A DNA stretch of 64,000 bases from Alphaproteobacteria bacterium (GCA_016124675.1 WGNG01000005.1:62001-126000), one strand, 5' to 3'; shown: positions 8,447-16,249, counted from the first letter of the stretch. Notes: generated from the letters alone by a model not told the origin. Numbers and translations: made by a program.

Positions 8447-9735
8447 CCATCATACTGGAGCCCTGGATGATCTGGGCGGGCCTCGTCATCCTTTTCCTTT
8501 TGTGCTGCTCGGCCTTCTTCTCGGGCTCGGAAACGGCGCTGACGGCTACCTCGCGGGCGCGCATGCTCACCCTGGAGAAGGACAAGGATCACCGCGCCGC
8601 GCGGGTCAACAGGCTCATCGCTGACCGCGAAAGCCTGATCGGCGCGATCCTTCTGGGCAATAACATGGTCAATATCCTGGCCTCGTCCATCGCCGCGGCC
8701 GTGTTTCTTGACATGTTCGGCGATGCCGGCGTGCCGGTCGCAACGCTGGTGATGACGCTGCTGGTGCTGATCTTCGCCGAGGTGCTGCCCAAGACCTATG
8801 CCCTGTCCAATCCGGACCGGCTGGCCCTGATCGTGTCCCTGCCTCTGCGCTTCTTCGTGCTGGTGTTCGCCCCCGTCGTGGCGGCGGTGCAGGCGGTGGT
8901 GCGCACCACGCTGCGCCTGCTGGGCGCGCGGGTGGAGGGGCCTGTGCTGTCGGCGCGCGAGGAGATTCGCGGCCAGATCGACCTGCACCACCAGGAAGCC
9001 TCGCTGGTCAAGTCGGACCGCGACATGCTCGGCGGCGTGCTCGATCTGGGCGACCTCAGCGTCGTGGACATCATGGTCCACCGCAAGAACCTCATCATGC
9101 TTGATTTCGATGCGCCCAATAATGTCATCGTGGAGATGGCGCTGCACAGCCCCCACACCCGCCTGCCGCTTTTCCAGGGCGACGCGGAGAATATCGTGGG
9201 CGTGCTGCATGTGCGCGATCTCGCCCGCGCCCTGCGCCAGGCCGGCGGCGATCCTGAAGCTGTCGACATCCAGGCGATCATGCGCGAGGCCTGGTTCGTG
9301 CCCGAGACCACCCGCGTGCATGACCAGCTGTCTGCCTTCCGCAACAAGCGCGAGCACTTCGCCCTGGTGGTGGACGAATACGGCGCGCTGATGGGCGTGG
9401 TGACCCTGGAAGACATTCTCGAGGAAATCGTCGGCGAAATTCAGGACGAGCACGATGTGACACCGGCGGGCGTCTCGCGCACGGCGGACGGGTTCGTGAT
9501 TGTCGATGGCGCCACTCCGATCCGCGACGTCAACCGGGCGCTGGACTGGGATCTGCCCAATGAGGAAGCGGTGACCATCGCCGGCCTCGTCATTCACGAG
9601 GCCCAGACCATTCCCGAAACCGGCCAGGTCTTCCGCTTTCACGGCGTGCAGTTTGAAATTCTCGAGCGCAAGCGCAACCAGATCACCCGCCTGCGCCTGA
9701 AAGCCGATCCGGGCCAGAGCGATGCGGCGCTCTAG
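8443..9735 (+). CDS. CNNM/CorC-type transporter with CBS domains
   Basis: A 430-residue membrane protein of the HlyC/CorC (CNNM) family, associated with magnesium or cobalt efflux. An N-terminal DUF21 domain has four hydrophobic segments and the family sequence FFSGSETALTATSRARM. It is followed by two CBS domains (about 200-330, including the LVVDEYGALMGVVTLEDILE stretch) and a C-terminal CorC/HlyC domain. I use GTG 8443, which overlaps the aroB stop and has GAGGAA upstream. An ATG at 8416 lies deeper inside aroB. The aroK-aroB-CNNM order is frequent in alphaproteobacteria. Confidence 0.9.
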   Translation: MTIILEPWMIWAGLVILFLLCCSAFFSGSETALTATSRARMLTLEKDKDHRAARVNRLIADRESLIGAILLGNNMVNILASSIAAAVFLDMFGDAGVPVATLVMTLLVLIFAEVLPKTYALSNPDRLALIVSLPLRFFVLVFAPVVAAVQAVVRTTLRLLGARVEGPVLSAREEIRGQIDLHHQEASLVKSDRDMLGGVLDLGDLSVVDIMVHRKNLIMLDFDAPNNVIVEMALHSPHTRLPLFQGDAENIVGVLHVRDLARALRQAGGDPEAVDIQAIMREAWFVPETTRVHDQLSAFRNKREHFALVVDEYGALMGVVTLEDILEEIVGEIQDEHDVTPAGVSRTADGFVIVDGATPIRDVNRALDWDLPNEEAVTIAGLVIHEAQTIPETGQVFRFHGVQFEILERKRNQITRLRLKADPGQSDAAL

Positions 9736-9858
9736 AACGCGATCATTGAGCTTTGCTAAATCATCGGTGAGGCTGGCTAGCCTTGCTTCGGTGCGGCGCA
9801 CGGTTAGGTGACACGGGATGACCCGGCCGCATTGCGGCTGTTTCCCGGAGACCGCGCC

Positions 9859-10428
9859 ATGCGCCTTGCCGTGCCCGCCTTGCTCGCCCTGACCCTCACC
9901 CTGGCCGCCTGCGGCCGTGACACCGGAGACCGCGTCATCGAAACGCCCGCCATCCCCGACGAGATCGCCTTCGAGATCCCGGACAATGCCTATGCCGCCA
10001 CGCCGCCTGCCATGGCGGCGCTCGACGCCGCCTTCGCCGAGGCCGCGCGCGGGAACAAGCGCGTGCTGGCGGTCTTCGGCGGGGACTGGTGCCCCGATTG
10101 CCGCATCTTCGCAGGCATGCTGACCATTCCGGCGATGGCCGGGTTCGTCGACGCCCATTTCGTGACGGTCCGGATCGAGGCCGAGCGCACCGGTGAGATC
10201 AATGCCGATGCCATCGCCCGCTTCGGATTTGACGAGGGGCTGGCCGGCTATCCCACCGTGGTCGTGGTCACCGCCGGCGGCGAGGTGGTCAACAGCGCCA
10301 GCGCCGCCGAGTGGCGCACCGCCCGCAGCCGGCGCCCGCAGGAGGTCGCCGACTGGCTCTCCGCCCTCATCACCGCGCCGGCGCCCGCTGACGCCGGTCA
10401 GGTCGCGACCTCTTCGGGCGGCGCATGA
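9859..10428 (+). CDS. Thioredoxin-fold lipoprotein
   Basis: A 189-residue protein with a lipoprotein signal peptide (LALTLTLAAC, Cys18). A thioredoxin-like domain carries WCPDC at residues 77-81, a CxxC centre different from the WCGPC of thioredoxin. A cis-proline candidate is in GYPTVVV. It should sit in the periplasm on a membrane anchor and act as a thiol reductase or oxidase; the partner is unknown. ATG 9859 has GGAG eight bases upstream; the longer frame from 9808 lacks this. Its end overlaps the PhzF gene by four bases. Confidence 0.85.
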   Translation: MRLAVPALLALTLTLAACGRDTGDRVIETPAIPDEIAFEIPDNAYAATPPAMAALDAAFAEAARGNKRVLAVFGGDWCPDCRIFAGMLTIPAMAGFVDAHFVTVRIEAERTGEINADAIARFGFDEGLAGYPTVVVVTAGGEVVNSASAAEWRTARSRRPQEVADWLSALITAPAPADAGQVATSSGGA

Positions 10429-11243
10429 TCAGCCTGCCTTATGCCGAACTGCACGCCTTCCCCGATGGCGACGCGCCCCATACCGGCAATCCGGCGGGCG
10501 TGATCGTGCTGAGCGCGCCCATGGGCGATGCGGACCGGCTGGGCGTCGCGCGCTCGAACAATCTGTCCGAGACCGCGTTTCTCGAAGCCTCGGGCGAGGC
10601 GGATCTTTGGCGCCTGCGCTGGTTCACGCCGGGCGTGGAGGTCGATCTGTGCGGTCACGCCACCATGGCCAGCGCCGTCTGGCTGTTTGAAGAGGGCCAT
10701 GTGGCGGGCGACATCGCGCGCTTTGACACCCGCTCGGGCATCTTGAGCGTCAGCCGCGCCGGTCCGGGCCGCTACGCCATGGATTTGCCGGTCATTGGCT
10801 ACACGCAAGCAGACCCGGCCTCTGAAGCCGTCGCCGCCCTGGGCGCCGGCGCGCCGGAGGCCGCCTTCGACATCGAGCGCGTCCATGGCGCGCGCTACCA
10901 GATGCTGGTGTACGCGGACGAAGCCACTGTGGCGGGCCTGCGCCCCGACATCAGCGCGCTCAAAACCGCCGGGATCAATGTCATCGCCACTGCGCCGGGC
11001 CGCACCGCCGATGTCGTCTCGCGCTTCTTCGCCCCTGCCAGCGGCGTGGACGAGGACCCCGTCACCGGCTCGGCCCACGCCACGCTCGCGCCCTACTGGG
11101 CTCAGCGCCTGCGCCGCACCACTCTCGCCGCCCGCCAGATCGGCCCCCGCCCCGGCGCGCTGGAAATGACGCTGGGCGAAAACGGCCGCGTCACGCTGAC
11201 CGGAACCGCGAGGCGGTATCTGGACGGGGTGGTGCGGGTTTAG
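10425..11243 (+). CDS. PhzF family isomerase
   Basis: A 272-residue member of the PhzF family (diaminopimelate epimerase fold). The catalytic glutamate lies in NLSETAF at about 43-49. The substrate-binding loop VDLCGHATMA is at about 70-79, with its symmetric partner DEDPVTGSAHA near 210-220. PhzF in phenazine makers isomerises a dihydro-hydroxyanthranilate, but no phenazine genes are here, so the substrate is open. ATGA overlap with the thioredoxin lipoprotein suggests coupling. A dispersed repeat follows the stop. Confidence 0.88.
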   Translation: MISLPYAELHAFPDGDAPHTGNPAGVIVLSAPMGDADRLGVARSNNLSETAFLEASGEADLWRLRWFTPGVEVDLCGHATMASAVWLFEEGHVAGDIARFDTRSGILSVSRAGPGRYAMDLPVIGYTQADPASEAVAALGAGAPEAAFDIERVHGARYQMLVYADEATVAGLRPDISALKTAGINVIATAPGRTADVVSRFFAPASGVDEDPVTGSAHATLAPYWAQRLRRTTLAARQIGPRPGALEMTLGENGRVTLTGTARRYLDGVVRV

Positions 11244-11251
11244 GTCCCTTT

Positions 11252-11308
11252 CCCTCCCCTTGATGGGGAGGGTGGGCCGGCGCGCAAGCGCCGGGCCGGG
11301 TGGGGTGA
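11252..11308. repeat. Half copy of a dispersed intergenic repeat
   Basis: A short hairpin (ccctccccttgatggggagg) is followed by a GC-rich arm (gggccggcgcgcaagcgccg and on). The same sequence starts the full copies at 11758, 11933 and 24562. It lies between the convergent PhzF and DUF559 genes. It may act as a terminator or be a mobile REP/MITE-like sequence. Confidence 0.75.
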
Positions 11309-11326
11309 GGCCACGGGACCCGTCCG

Positions 11327-11689
11327 TCACCCCTTGTGCTCGCGCTCGCGAATGCGCTCGTGCAACACGTCCCAGACCCAGTCGAGCGTGGCGTCGAGCG
11401 CCTGATCGAGCTGGATGTTCCAGATGCGCAGGGTAAGATAGCCTTCGGTCTCGAACCAGGCGTCCCGGGCGCGGTCTCTGTCGGGCTGCGCGCCGTCATT
11501 ATGGCCCGAGCCATCCAGCTCGATCACCACCCGCGCCTTGTGACAGATGAAATCGGCGATGAAGGGGCCCATGGGAACCTGACGGCGCAGGTGCAGACCC
11601 GCCTCCCGCCACGTGCGCACACGCGACCAGAACAAGACCTCGTGCGGCGTGGCGCGGCGTCTGAGCGCCCGGGCGCGCTGGATCGACAT
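11327..11689 (-). CDS. DUF559 domain protein (Vsr/restriction-endonuclease fold)
   Basis: A 120-residue DUF559 protein related to Vsr-like endonucleases. Visible family features are the N-terminal LRRRATPHEVLFWSRVR, the PMGPFIADFICH strand with the first acidic residue, and VVIELDGSGHNDGAQPDRDR with the Glu-x-Asp pair. Real endonuclease activity is not established for most members. ATG 11689 is used; a TTG at 11710 could extend it. The gene sits between copies of the dispersed repeat, which hints at an accessory gene, but it has normal GC-rich codon use. Confidence 0.85.
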   Translation of the reverse strand: MSIQRARALRRRATPHEVLFWSRVRTWREAGLHLRRQVPMGPFIADFICHKARVVIELDGSGHNDGAQPDRDRARDAWFETEGYLTLRIWNIQLDQALDATLDWVWDVLHERIREREHKG

Positions 11690-11757
11690 GGCGGTCAACA
11701 GCCTAATCAATGACGATCAACAGACTAAGTCATGCAATCAAAGGCCGCCACATTTTT

Positions 11758-11910
11758 CCCTCCCCTTGATGGGGAGGGTGGGCCGGCGCGCAGCGCCGGG
11801 CCGGGTGGGGTGATGGCGCCGTGCGGTTCAGGACTTTAGCAGCCGCCTGCCGGCGGCGCCCCCACCCGGCTTCGCTGACGCTCAGCCACCCTCCCCACTT
11901 CGGGGGAGGG
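11758..11910. repeat. Dispersed mosaic repeat, copy 1
   Basis: A unit of about 150 bases. It starts with the hairpin ccctccccttgatggggagg and a GC-rich arm. A variable core around gccgtgcggttcaggac follows. It ends with cagccgcctgccggcggcgc, a segment ending in ctcagccaccctcccc and cttcgggggaggg. The two ends are roughly complementary, so the unit could fold into one long imperfect stem. Near-identical units lie at 11933 and 24562. Confidence 0.85.
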
Positions 11911-11932
11911 AAGGAAGCGATCGCTACACTTT

Positions 11933-12128
11933 CCCTCCCCTTGATGGGGAGGGTGGGCCGGCGCGCAGCGCCGGGCCGGGTGGGGTGATGGCGCCGTGCG
12001 GTTCAGGATTGTGAGCAGCCGCCTTTCGGCGGCGCCCCCACCCAGCTTCGGTGACGCTCAGCGGTTCGGCCGGTCGTCTGGTCCCCCGGACCAGACCTGG
12101 CGGCCTCACCCCCACTTCGGGGGAGGGG
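11933..12128. repeat. Dispersed mosaic repeat, copy 2 with insertion
   Basis: The first 75 bases match copy 1 nearly perfectly. After the gacgctcagc segment this copy carries about 45 extra bases (gttcggccggtcgtctggtc and on) that contain their own inverted repeat, ggtcccccggacc. It then ends with the shared cttcgggggagggg. With copy 1 it fills the 440-base gap between the DUF559 gene and fliP, where I see no gene. Confidence 0.8.
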
Positions 12129-12150
12129 AAAAGTGCGCAGCCACCAACGC

Positions 12151-12948
12151 TCAGCCCGGCGGCGGCACCACGCTCAGATCAAAGCTCTGCACCAGCGAGC
12201 CGACAACCAGCCGCCAGCCATCCACCAGCACGAAGAAGATCAGCTTGAACGGCAGCGAGATGACGATGGGCGGCAGCATCATCATGCCCATGGACATGAG
12301 GATGGACGCCACGACCAGGTCGATGATCAGGAAGGGGATGAACAAAAGGAAGCCGATCTCGAACGCCCGGCGCAGCTCGGAAATCATGAAGGCGGGGGCG
12401 ACCACCTGGAAGGGGACGGCCTCGGCGCTCTCCGGCTCGATCCCGGCGATGGAGATGAACAGCGCCAGATCATCCTCGCGCGTCTGGGCGAGCATGAAGG
12501 TTTTCACCGGCGCGGTGGTGGCGGTGAAAGCCGCTTCGGTCTCCAGCTGGCCGTCGATATAGGGCGCCAGGCCCTGCTCCCAGGACTGGGTGAAGACCGG
12601 CGCCATGATGAAGGCGGTCAGGAACAGCGCCAGCGAGACCAGCACAGCGTTGGGCGGGCTCTGCTGCAGGCCGATCGCCGTGCGCAGCAGGCTCAGCACC
12701 ACCACGATGCGCACGAAGCTCGTCGTCATGATGATGATCGACGGCGCCAGGCTCAGCACCGTCAACAGGACGATGAGCTGGATCACCCGCTCGGTCAGGC
12801 CGCCGCCTTCCTCGCCCAGATCGATGCTGATCGCCTGCGCCTCGGCGGCGCCGGCGGCGAGGGTCATGAAAACCAGGCCCAATGACACATGGAGCGCCAT
12901 TTTGAACACATGGACCCACGCGGATGACCCCGAAAACACCAATCTCAT
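12151..12948 (-). CDS. fliP: Flagellar export apparatus protein FliP
   Basis: A 265-residue inner-membrane protein that forms the flagellar type III export gate with FliQ and FliR. A signal-like N-terminus (MALHVSLGLVFMTLAAGAA) is followed by a long hydrophobic region near 60-110 with the family sequence LSLAPSIIIMTTSFVRIVVV. The conserved C-terminal membrane hairpin includes GFLLFIPFLIIDLVVASILM. ATG 12948 overlaps the fliO stop by four bases. An internal ATG at 12900 would place the signal peptide at the very start and is an alternative. It faces flgB across a CtrA-type site. Confidence 0.96.
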   Translation of the reverse strand: MRLVFSGSSAWVHVFKMALHVSLGLVFMTLAAGAAEAQAISIDLGEEGGGLTERVIQLIVLLTVLSLAPSIIIMTTSFVRIVVVLSLLRTAIGLQQSPPNAVLVSLALFLTAFIMAPVFTQSWEQGLAPYIDGQLETEAAFTATTAPVKTFMLAQTREDDLALFISIAGIEPESAEAVPFQVVAPAFMISELRRAFEIGFLLFIPFLIIDLVVASILMSMGMMMLPPIVISLPFKLIFFVLVDGWRLVVGSLVQSFDLSVVPPPG

Positions 12949-13343
12949 GGCTGGCTATCCCCGGTTTTCGGGGCGGCTCTGTCCGCCCCCGCGCCCGTGT
13001 CCGCAACCGTTTGGCTATCCACGCTCTCAGTCGCCTCAAACACGGGCATAAAAAGGGGTTCAGCCGGGGCCGGGCGGGTGTCGAGCACGGTCTCGCCCGC
13101 GGCGCCCAGCAGCACCACATGCTCGATCCCGTCAGCGCGCACGATGACCACGCGCCGGCGCGGATCGAGAAGCAGGCTTTCGCGCACGCTCAGGCGCCGC
13201 GCGCCGCGCGCCGGCTGCAGATTGACCAGGCCGGAAAACCCCGACGGCAGCCAGCCCTTGCGCAGAATCACCCAGAACCCGCCCAGCAGGCCCAGCACCA
13301 GGATCAGTGCTGCAAAAAAGCGTATGAAATCAACCTGGTCCAC
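12945..13343 (-). CDS. fliO: Flagellar biosynthetic protein FliO
   Basis: A 132-residue FliO, which assists assembly of the FliP/FliR export gate. One membrane segment (FFAALILVLGLLGGFWVIL) lies near the start. A basic cytoplasmic domain with RRLSVRESLLLDPRRRVVIV and GIEHVVLLG follows, typical of FliO. I use GTG 13343, which gives VDQVDFIRFF directly before the membrane segment and has AAGGCGG upstream. An ATG at 13400 and GTG at 13409 would add 19 or more polar residues. FliO is coupled to fliP by an ATGA overlap. Confidence 0.85.
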   Translation of the reverse strand: MDQVDFIRFFAALILVLGLLGGFWVILRKGWLPSGFSGLVNLQPARGARRLSVRESLLLDPRRRVVIVRADGIEHVVLLGAAGETVLDTRPAPAEPLFMPVFEATESVDSQTVADTGAGADRAAPKTGDSQP

Positions 13344-13439
13344 CCTGCCGCCTTGCCGATTGAGGCCATCGCGCCACGGGCGCGCCGCCGGTGCGCGCAT
13401 CGTGCTCACGTTTAGGCCTAGCGGGAGTCGGGCGTCCGG

Positions 13440-13455
13440 TTAAGCCTGTCTTAAC
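13440..13455 (+). promoter_or_regulatory. CtrA binding site at fliO / flgB
   Basis: TTAAGCCTGTCTTAAC is an exact TTAA-N7-TTAAC, the consensus for the cell-cycle regulator CtrA. It lies 55 bases before the flgB start and about 100 before the chosen fliO start. A third TTAAC follows at about 13471. In Caulobacter early (class II) flagellar genes are CtrA targets, which fits both neighbours. Confidence 0.8.
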
Positions 13456-13510
13456 CGGCGCGCGGGAAGGTTAACGCCACAGTCAAACTCCAGAACGGAG
13501 CGTGGCGCTG

Positions 13511-13921
13511 ATGCGCTCAGACTACATTCCGCTTCTGTCCATGCTGCGCGATGCGATGGGCTTTCACGCCGCGCGCCAGCGCACGCTGGCCCAGAACGTC
13601 GCCAACGCCGACACGCCGGGCTTCACCCCGTCTGACCTCTCGCGCGCCTCGTTCGAGCAGGCGCTGGCGGGACGCGCGCGCCCGAGCCCCGGCCTGCAGC
13701 TCACCGACGCGCGCCATATCGCCGGCCAGGCGGGCGCCGGCGTGCGCTTTCGCGCCGAGCGCACGCCGGACAGCGCGACCACCGCCAACGGCAATTCGGT
13801 CGTGCTGGAAGAGCAGATGGCGCGCGCCAGCGAGACCCGGATGAATTACGAAACAGCCGTCAGCCTGTATCAGAAAAGCCTGACGCTGCTGCGCATGGCC
13901 GCGCGCGGCCCCGGCGCCTAG
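13511..13921 (+). CDS. flgB: Flagellar proximal rod protein FlgB
   Basis: A 136-residue rod protein, part of the rod driving the filament through the periplasm. The family N-terminus LLSMLRDAMGFHAARQRTLA is followed by the rod signature QNVANADTPGFTPSDL (about 28-43). The C-terminal helix contains MNYETAVSLYQKSLTLLRMA. ATG 13511 follows GGAG at 13497-13500; GTG 13502 lies too close to that site. It begins the flgB-flgC-fliE operon and has no signal peptide, as expected for type III export. Confidence 0.94.
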   Translation: MRSDYIPLLSMLRDAMGFHAARQRTLAQNVANADTPGFTPSDLSRASFEQALAGRARPSPGLQLTDARHIAGQAGAGVRFRAERTPDSATTANGNSVVLEEQMARASETRMNYETAVSLYQKSLTLLRMAARGPGA

Positions 13922-13945
13922 GTCACTGACAAGGAGGTCTGATCC

Positions 13946-14359
13946 ATGGACCGCTCCCACGACGTCCTGCACATCTCCGCCTCGGGTCTGCGCGCGCAAT
14001 CGGCGCGCATGCGCATCATCGCGGAAAACCTCGCCAACGCCGATTCCGCCGCCCAGACGCCCGATGCCGACCCATATCAGCGCCAGATCCCGGTGTTCAG
14101 CGCCGAGCTCGACCGCGCCACCGGCGCGCAGATGGCGCGCATGACCGATGTGCGCCTCGATAATCGCGAGTTCCGCTCGGTCTACCAGCCCGGGCACCCG
14201 GGCGCTGACGACCAGGGCTATGTGCGCTACCCCAATGTGTCCTCGCTCATCGAGCTGATGGACATGCGCGAGGCCCAGCGCAGCTATGAAGCCAACCTCA
14301 CCATGATCGAAGGCTCGCGCCGCATGCTGGAACGCACCCTCGATCTGTTGCGCCGCTAG
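13946..14359 (+). CDS. flgC: Flagellar proximal rod protein FlgC
   Basis: A 137-residue rod protein. It has the N-terminal helix LHISASGLRAQSARMRIIAE, then NLANADSAAQTPDADPYQRQ with the rod signature, and a C-terminal helix with LIELMDMREAQRSYEANLTM typical of FlgC. A strong AAGGAGGT sits eight bases before ATG 13946. The spacing to flgB (24 bases) and fliE (10 bases) shows one transcript. Confidence 0.95.
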   Translation: MDRSHDVLHISASGLRAQSARMRIIAENLANADSAAQTPDADPYQRQIPVFSAELDRATGAQMARMTDVRLDNREFRSVYQPGHPGADDQGYVRYPNVSSLIELMDMREAQRSYEANLTMIEGSRRMLERTLDLLRR

Positions 14360-14369
14360 GAGCTAGCCC

Positions 14370-14675
14370 ATGGATCTCGCCGCACTCCGCGCCTATGCCC
14401 AGGCGGCCCAGGCCGCCAGCGGCGCCGCCGCGCCCCCGCCTGCGCCCACAGGCGAGGCGGGCGGCTTTGCAAGCCTTGTCACCGACGCGGTCAACGCGCT
14501 GCAGTCGAGCGTCTCGGCTGCTGAAACCCAGTCAAGCCAGGCGGTTCTGGGCCGCGCGGAACTCACCGATGTCGTCACCGCCATGGCGGCCGCCGAAGTG
14601 CAGCTGGAAACCGCCATCGCCGTGCGCGACCAGGTGATCCGTGCCTATCAGGAAATCATGCGCATGCCGATCTAG
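14370..14675 (+). CDS. fliE: Flagellar hook-basal body protein FliE
   Basis: A 101-residue FliE, the adaptor between the MS ring and the rod. The N-terminal third is alanine/proline-rich. The C-terminal part holds the family sequence with LGRAELTDVVTAMAAAEVQL and the final RDQVIRAYQEIMRMPI. GGAG is eight to nine bases upstream of ATG 14370. The operon seems to end here: the next frame has no binding site and non-flagellar content. Confidence 0.95.
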   Translation: MDLAALRAYAQAAQAASGAAAPPPAPTGEAGGFASLVTDAVNALQSSVSAAETQSSQAVLGRAELTDVVTAMAAAEVQLETAIAVRDQVIRAYQEIMRMPI

Positions 14676-14677
14676 GC

Positions 14678-14983
14678 ATGGCGCGGTCGTCTGATACCGT
14701 CCGCCTGAGTGCTGTCGTCCGGAAATTATATGGAAAGAAACGCAGGCCGGGTGATCTTGACGCGCGGCGCTGGCAGGCGATCGCCCAGGCTGTGAACTAT
14801 CGGCCCGCCGATGTTCTCCAGCGGGTCCAAGAGCTTGTCGACTCCATGCTGGCGGAACGGGTCGCAGTGGCCGAGGCCGTGGCCAGTCTGCAAGGCAGTG
14901 TGCGCGGGTATGTCGAGCAAGCAGCTGAACTTATTGAGGCGAACGCCTTGCGCATCGCCGGCCGCCTTCGAAAGGCGCCATGA
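14678..14983 (+). CDS. Unknown small protein, possibly the tail of a HipA-like kinase
   Basis: An open frame of 101 residues begins two bases after the fliE stop but lacks a ribosome binding site. The stretch ARRWQAIAQAVNYRPADVLQ and the following helices resemble, by eye, the C-terminal helical region of HipA-family kinases (type II toxins). The kinase core and a HipB antitoxin are absent. It directly precedes the collapsed Anbu genes, so I think it is a remnant of a larger gene. It could instead be a small independent protein. Confidence 0.4.
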   Translation: MARSSDTVRLSAVVRKLYGKKRRPGDLDARRWQAIAQAVNYRPADVLQRVQELVDSMLAERVAVAEAVASLQGSVRGYVEQAAELIEANALRIAGRLRKAP

Positions 14984-15109
14984 ACCTTCAGCCCGGCGCA
15001 CGCCCAGACACTGGCTAGCCCCCGCCCGAACCGCGCCGCACTGCAACATTTTGGTTGCCGTGACGCCTGTGTGACGCCCACACTCTCCCTCTGGCAGAGG
15101 CAGGGCGTC

Positions 15110-15648
15110 ATGATTTTTGATGAGATGACGGGTCACGGGGGCGTGGAGGAGGTCCGCGACAGCTATCGCGCCCTGGCGCAGTGGCTGGCGGATTCCCCGC
15201 CCGATCTCCTGGAGGCGCGTTCGCGCCAGGCGGAGTTCTTCTTCCGGCGCATGGGCGTCACCTTCGCCGTCTATGGCGAGGCCAACGCCAGCGAGCGCCT
15301 GATCCCGTTCGACATCGTGCCGCGCATCTTGTCGGCATCCGAATGGCGGCTGCTGGAAGCGGCGAGCTCAAGTATGGCAAGCCCATTCTGGACCGGGCCC
15401 TGCGCACGGACACCCCGCTCATGGAGGCGGTCAAGCTGGGCCTGATCTTGTTTGATTCAACCTTGCGGTCGAATCTCGGCGTCGGCCTGCCCTTCGACAT
15501 GATCACGCTACGCCCCGGCACGTTCAAGGGCGCGCAGCGGCGCATTGAGACCGACGACCCGTATTTTCGTGAGCTGGGCGTGCAATGGTCCGACGCGATC
15601 ACCAAGGCCCATCGCGCCATGCCCGCGCCGCCCTGGGACATCGGCTAA
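15110..15648 (+). pseudogene. Fusion remnant: ATP-grasp start joined to Anbu protease end
   Basis: From ATG 15110 to about 15360 the frame encodes the N-terminus of a circularly permuted ATP-grasp protein (VRDSYRALAQWLADSPPDLL, RMGVTFAVYGE, RLIPFDIVPRIL, SEWRLLEA). At about 15357-15366 the reading shifts by one frame. The second frame, up to TAA 15646-15648, encodes the C-terminus of an Anbu proteasome-type protease (GELKYGKPILDRALRTDTPL, FDSTLRSNLGVGLPFDM, RIETDDPYFRELGVQW). In intact genomes these are the first and last genes of a four-gene operon with alpha-E and transglutaminase-like genes between them. One deletion explains the joint. No functional product is expected. Confidence 0.85.
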
Positions 15649-16051
15649 AGCCTGCCGGGCGAGCCAATTGCGTCCCAAACAGCTTTTTTGAGCCCGCCGG
15701 GAACCAATCAGCTGGCGTCCGGTTACACCTGCACAGCTTCAGCAGATGCTGCGCCATGATCCCGGCGCCCGTCTGCAACGAGGGCCGGCGCTGCGATGGA
15801 TTTTCAGCGCCCAACAGGAGACTGGACAGTCAGGCAGCCGCCGATGCGATATGGATCACCCCTCCCCGGTCACCAGAGGCGTCGCGGCGTTCCACCAACC
15901 TGGCTGTCCAGTCGGCCCTATCACAAGACGCGGCCGGTAATCCGATGGCGCCGCTGCACGACGCGTCCGTGCAGGCTGCGTGACGGCTGCACGGCGGGGA
16001 ACCGCTCGGGTGCTGGCGCGTTTGACCCTTACCAACAAGGAGAGCGGACCC
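15649..16051. other. Intergenic stretch without a recognisable gene
   Basis: About 400 bases between the Anbu remnant and the entericidin gene. Open frames here have no binding sites or recognisable products. An inverted pair (cgctgcacgacgcgtccgtg / cacggcgg) near 15952-15995 is weak. The entericidin promoter is presumably in its right end, but I could not pick out convincing -35/-10 boxes. Confidence 0.5.
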
Positions 16052-16186
16052 ATGAAATTCCTTCTGACAGCCGCTATCGCTTCGCTGACGATTTTTGTCG
16101 CCAGCTGCAACACCATCGCCGGCGCCGGCCGCGATACCCAGCGCGCAGGCGAGGCCGTGGAAGAAGCGGCTGAAAACAACAGCTAG
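16052..16186 (+). CDS. Entericidin A/B family lipoprotein
   Basis: A 44-residue entericidin-like lipoprotein. The signal peptide MKFLLTAAIASLTIFVAS ends before Cys19. The mature part (NTIAGAGRDTQRAGEAVEEA) has the family's NT-x-GAG-D pattern. In enterobacteria entericidins affect envelope stability under stress; here the role is unproven and there is only one copy. AAGGAG lies about ten bases before ATG 16052, and a strong terminator follows, so it is a single-gene transcript. Confidence 0.88.
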   Translation: MKFLLTAAIASLTIFVASCNTIAGAGRDTQRAGEAVEEAAENNS

Positions 16187-16213
16187 ACCCTGGAAGCAGA
16201 TTATATCTCTGTC

Positions 16214-16246
16214 GCGGGCGGCCCTTCGTGGCCGCCCGCTTCTTTT
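16214..16246 (+). terminator. Rho-independent terminator after the entericidin gene
   Basis: A perfect ten-base-pair stem (GCGGGCGGCC / GGCCGCCCGC) with loop cttcgt is followed by ttctttt. It sits 27 bases after the entericidin stop and just before the end of the convergent aspartic protease gene. Confidence 0.88.
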
Positions 16247-16249
16247 GCC

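Noticed and set aside
8380-10158. A 592-codon minus-strand frame across the CNNM and thioredoxin genes
   Set aside because: It spans two well-supported genes on the other strand and is histidine- and glutamine-rich, typical of GC-rich antisense frames.
10425-11243. A phenazine biosynthesis locus
   Set aside because: PhzF-family proteins are widespread outside phenazine pathways and no other phz gene is nearby.
11758-12128. A CRISPR array in the repeat-rich gap
   Set aside because: The repeats are only two units of about 150-195 bases with complementary ends and no short regular spacers; no cas genes are present.
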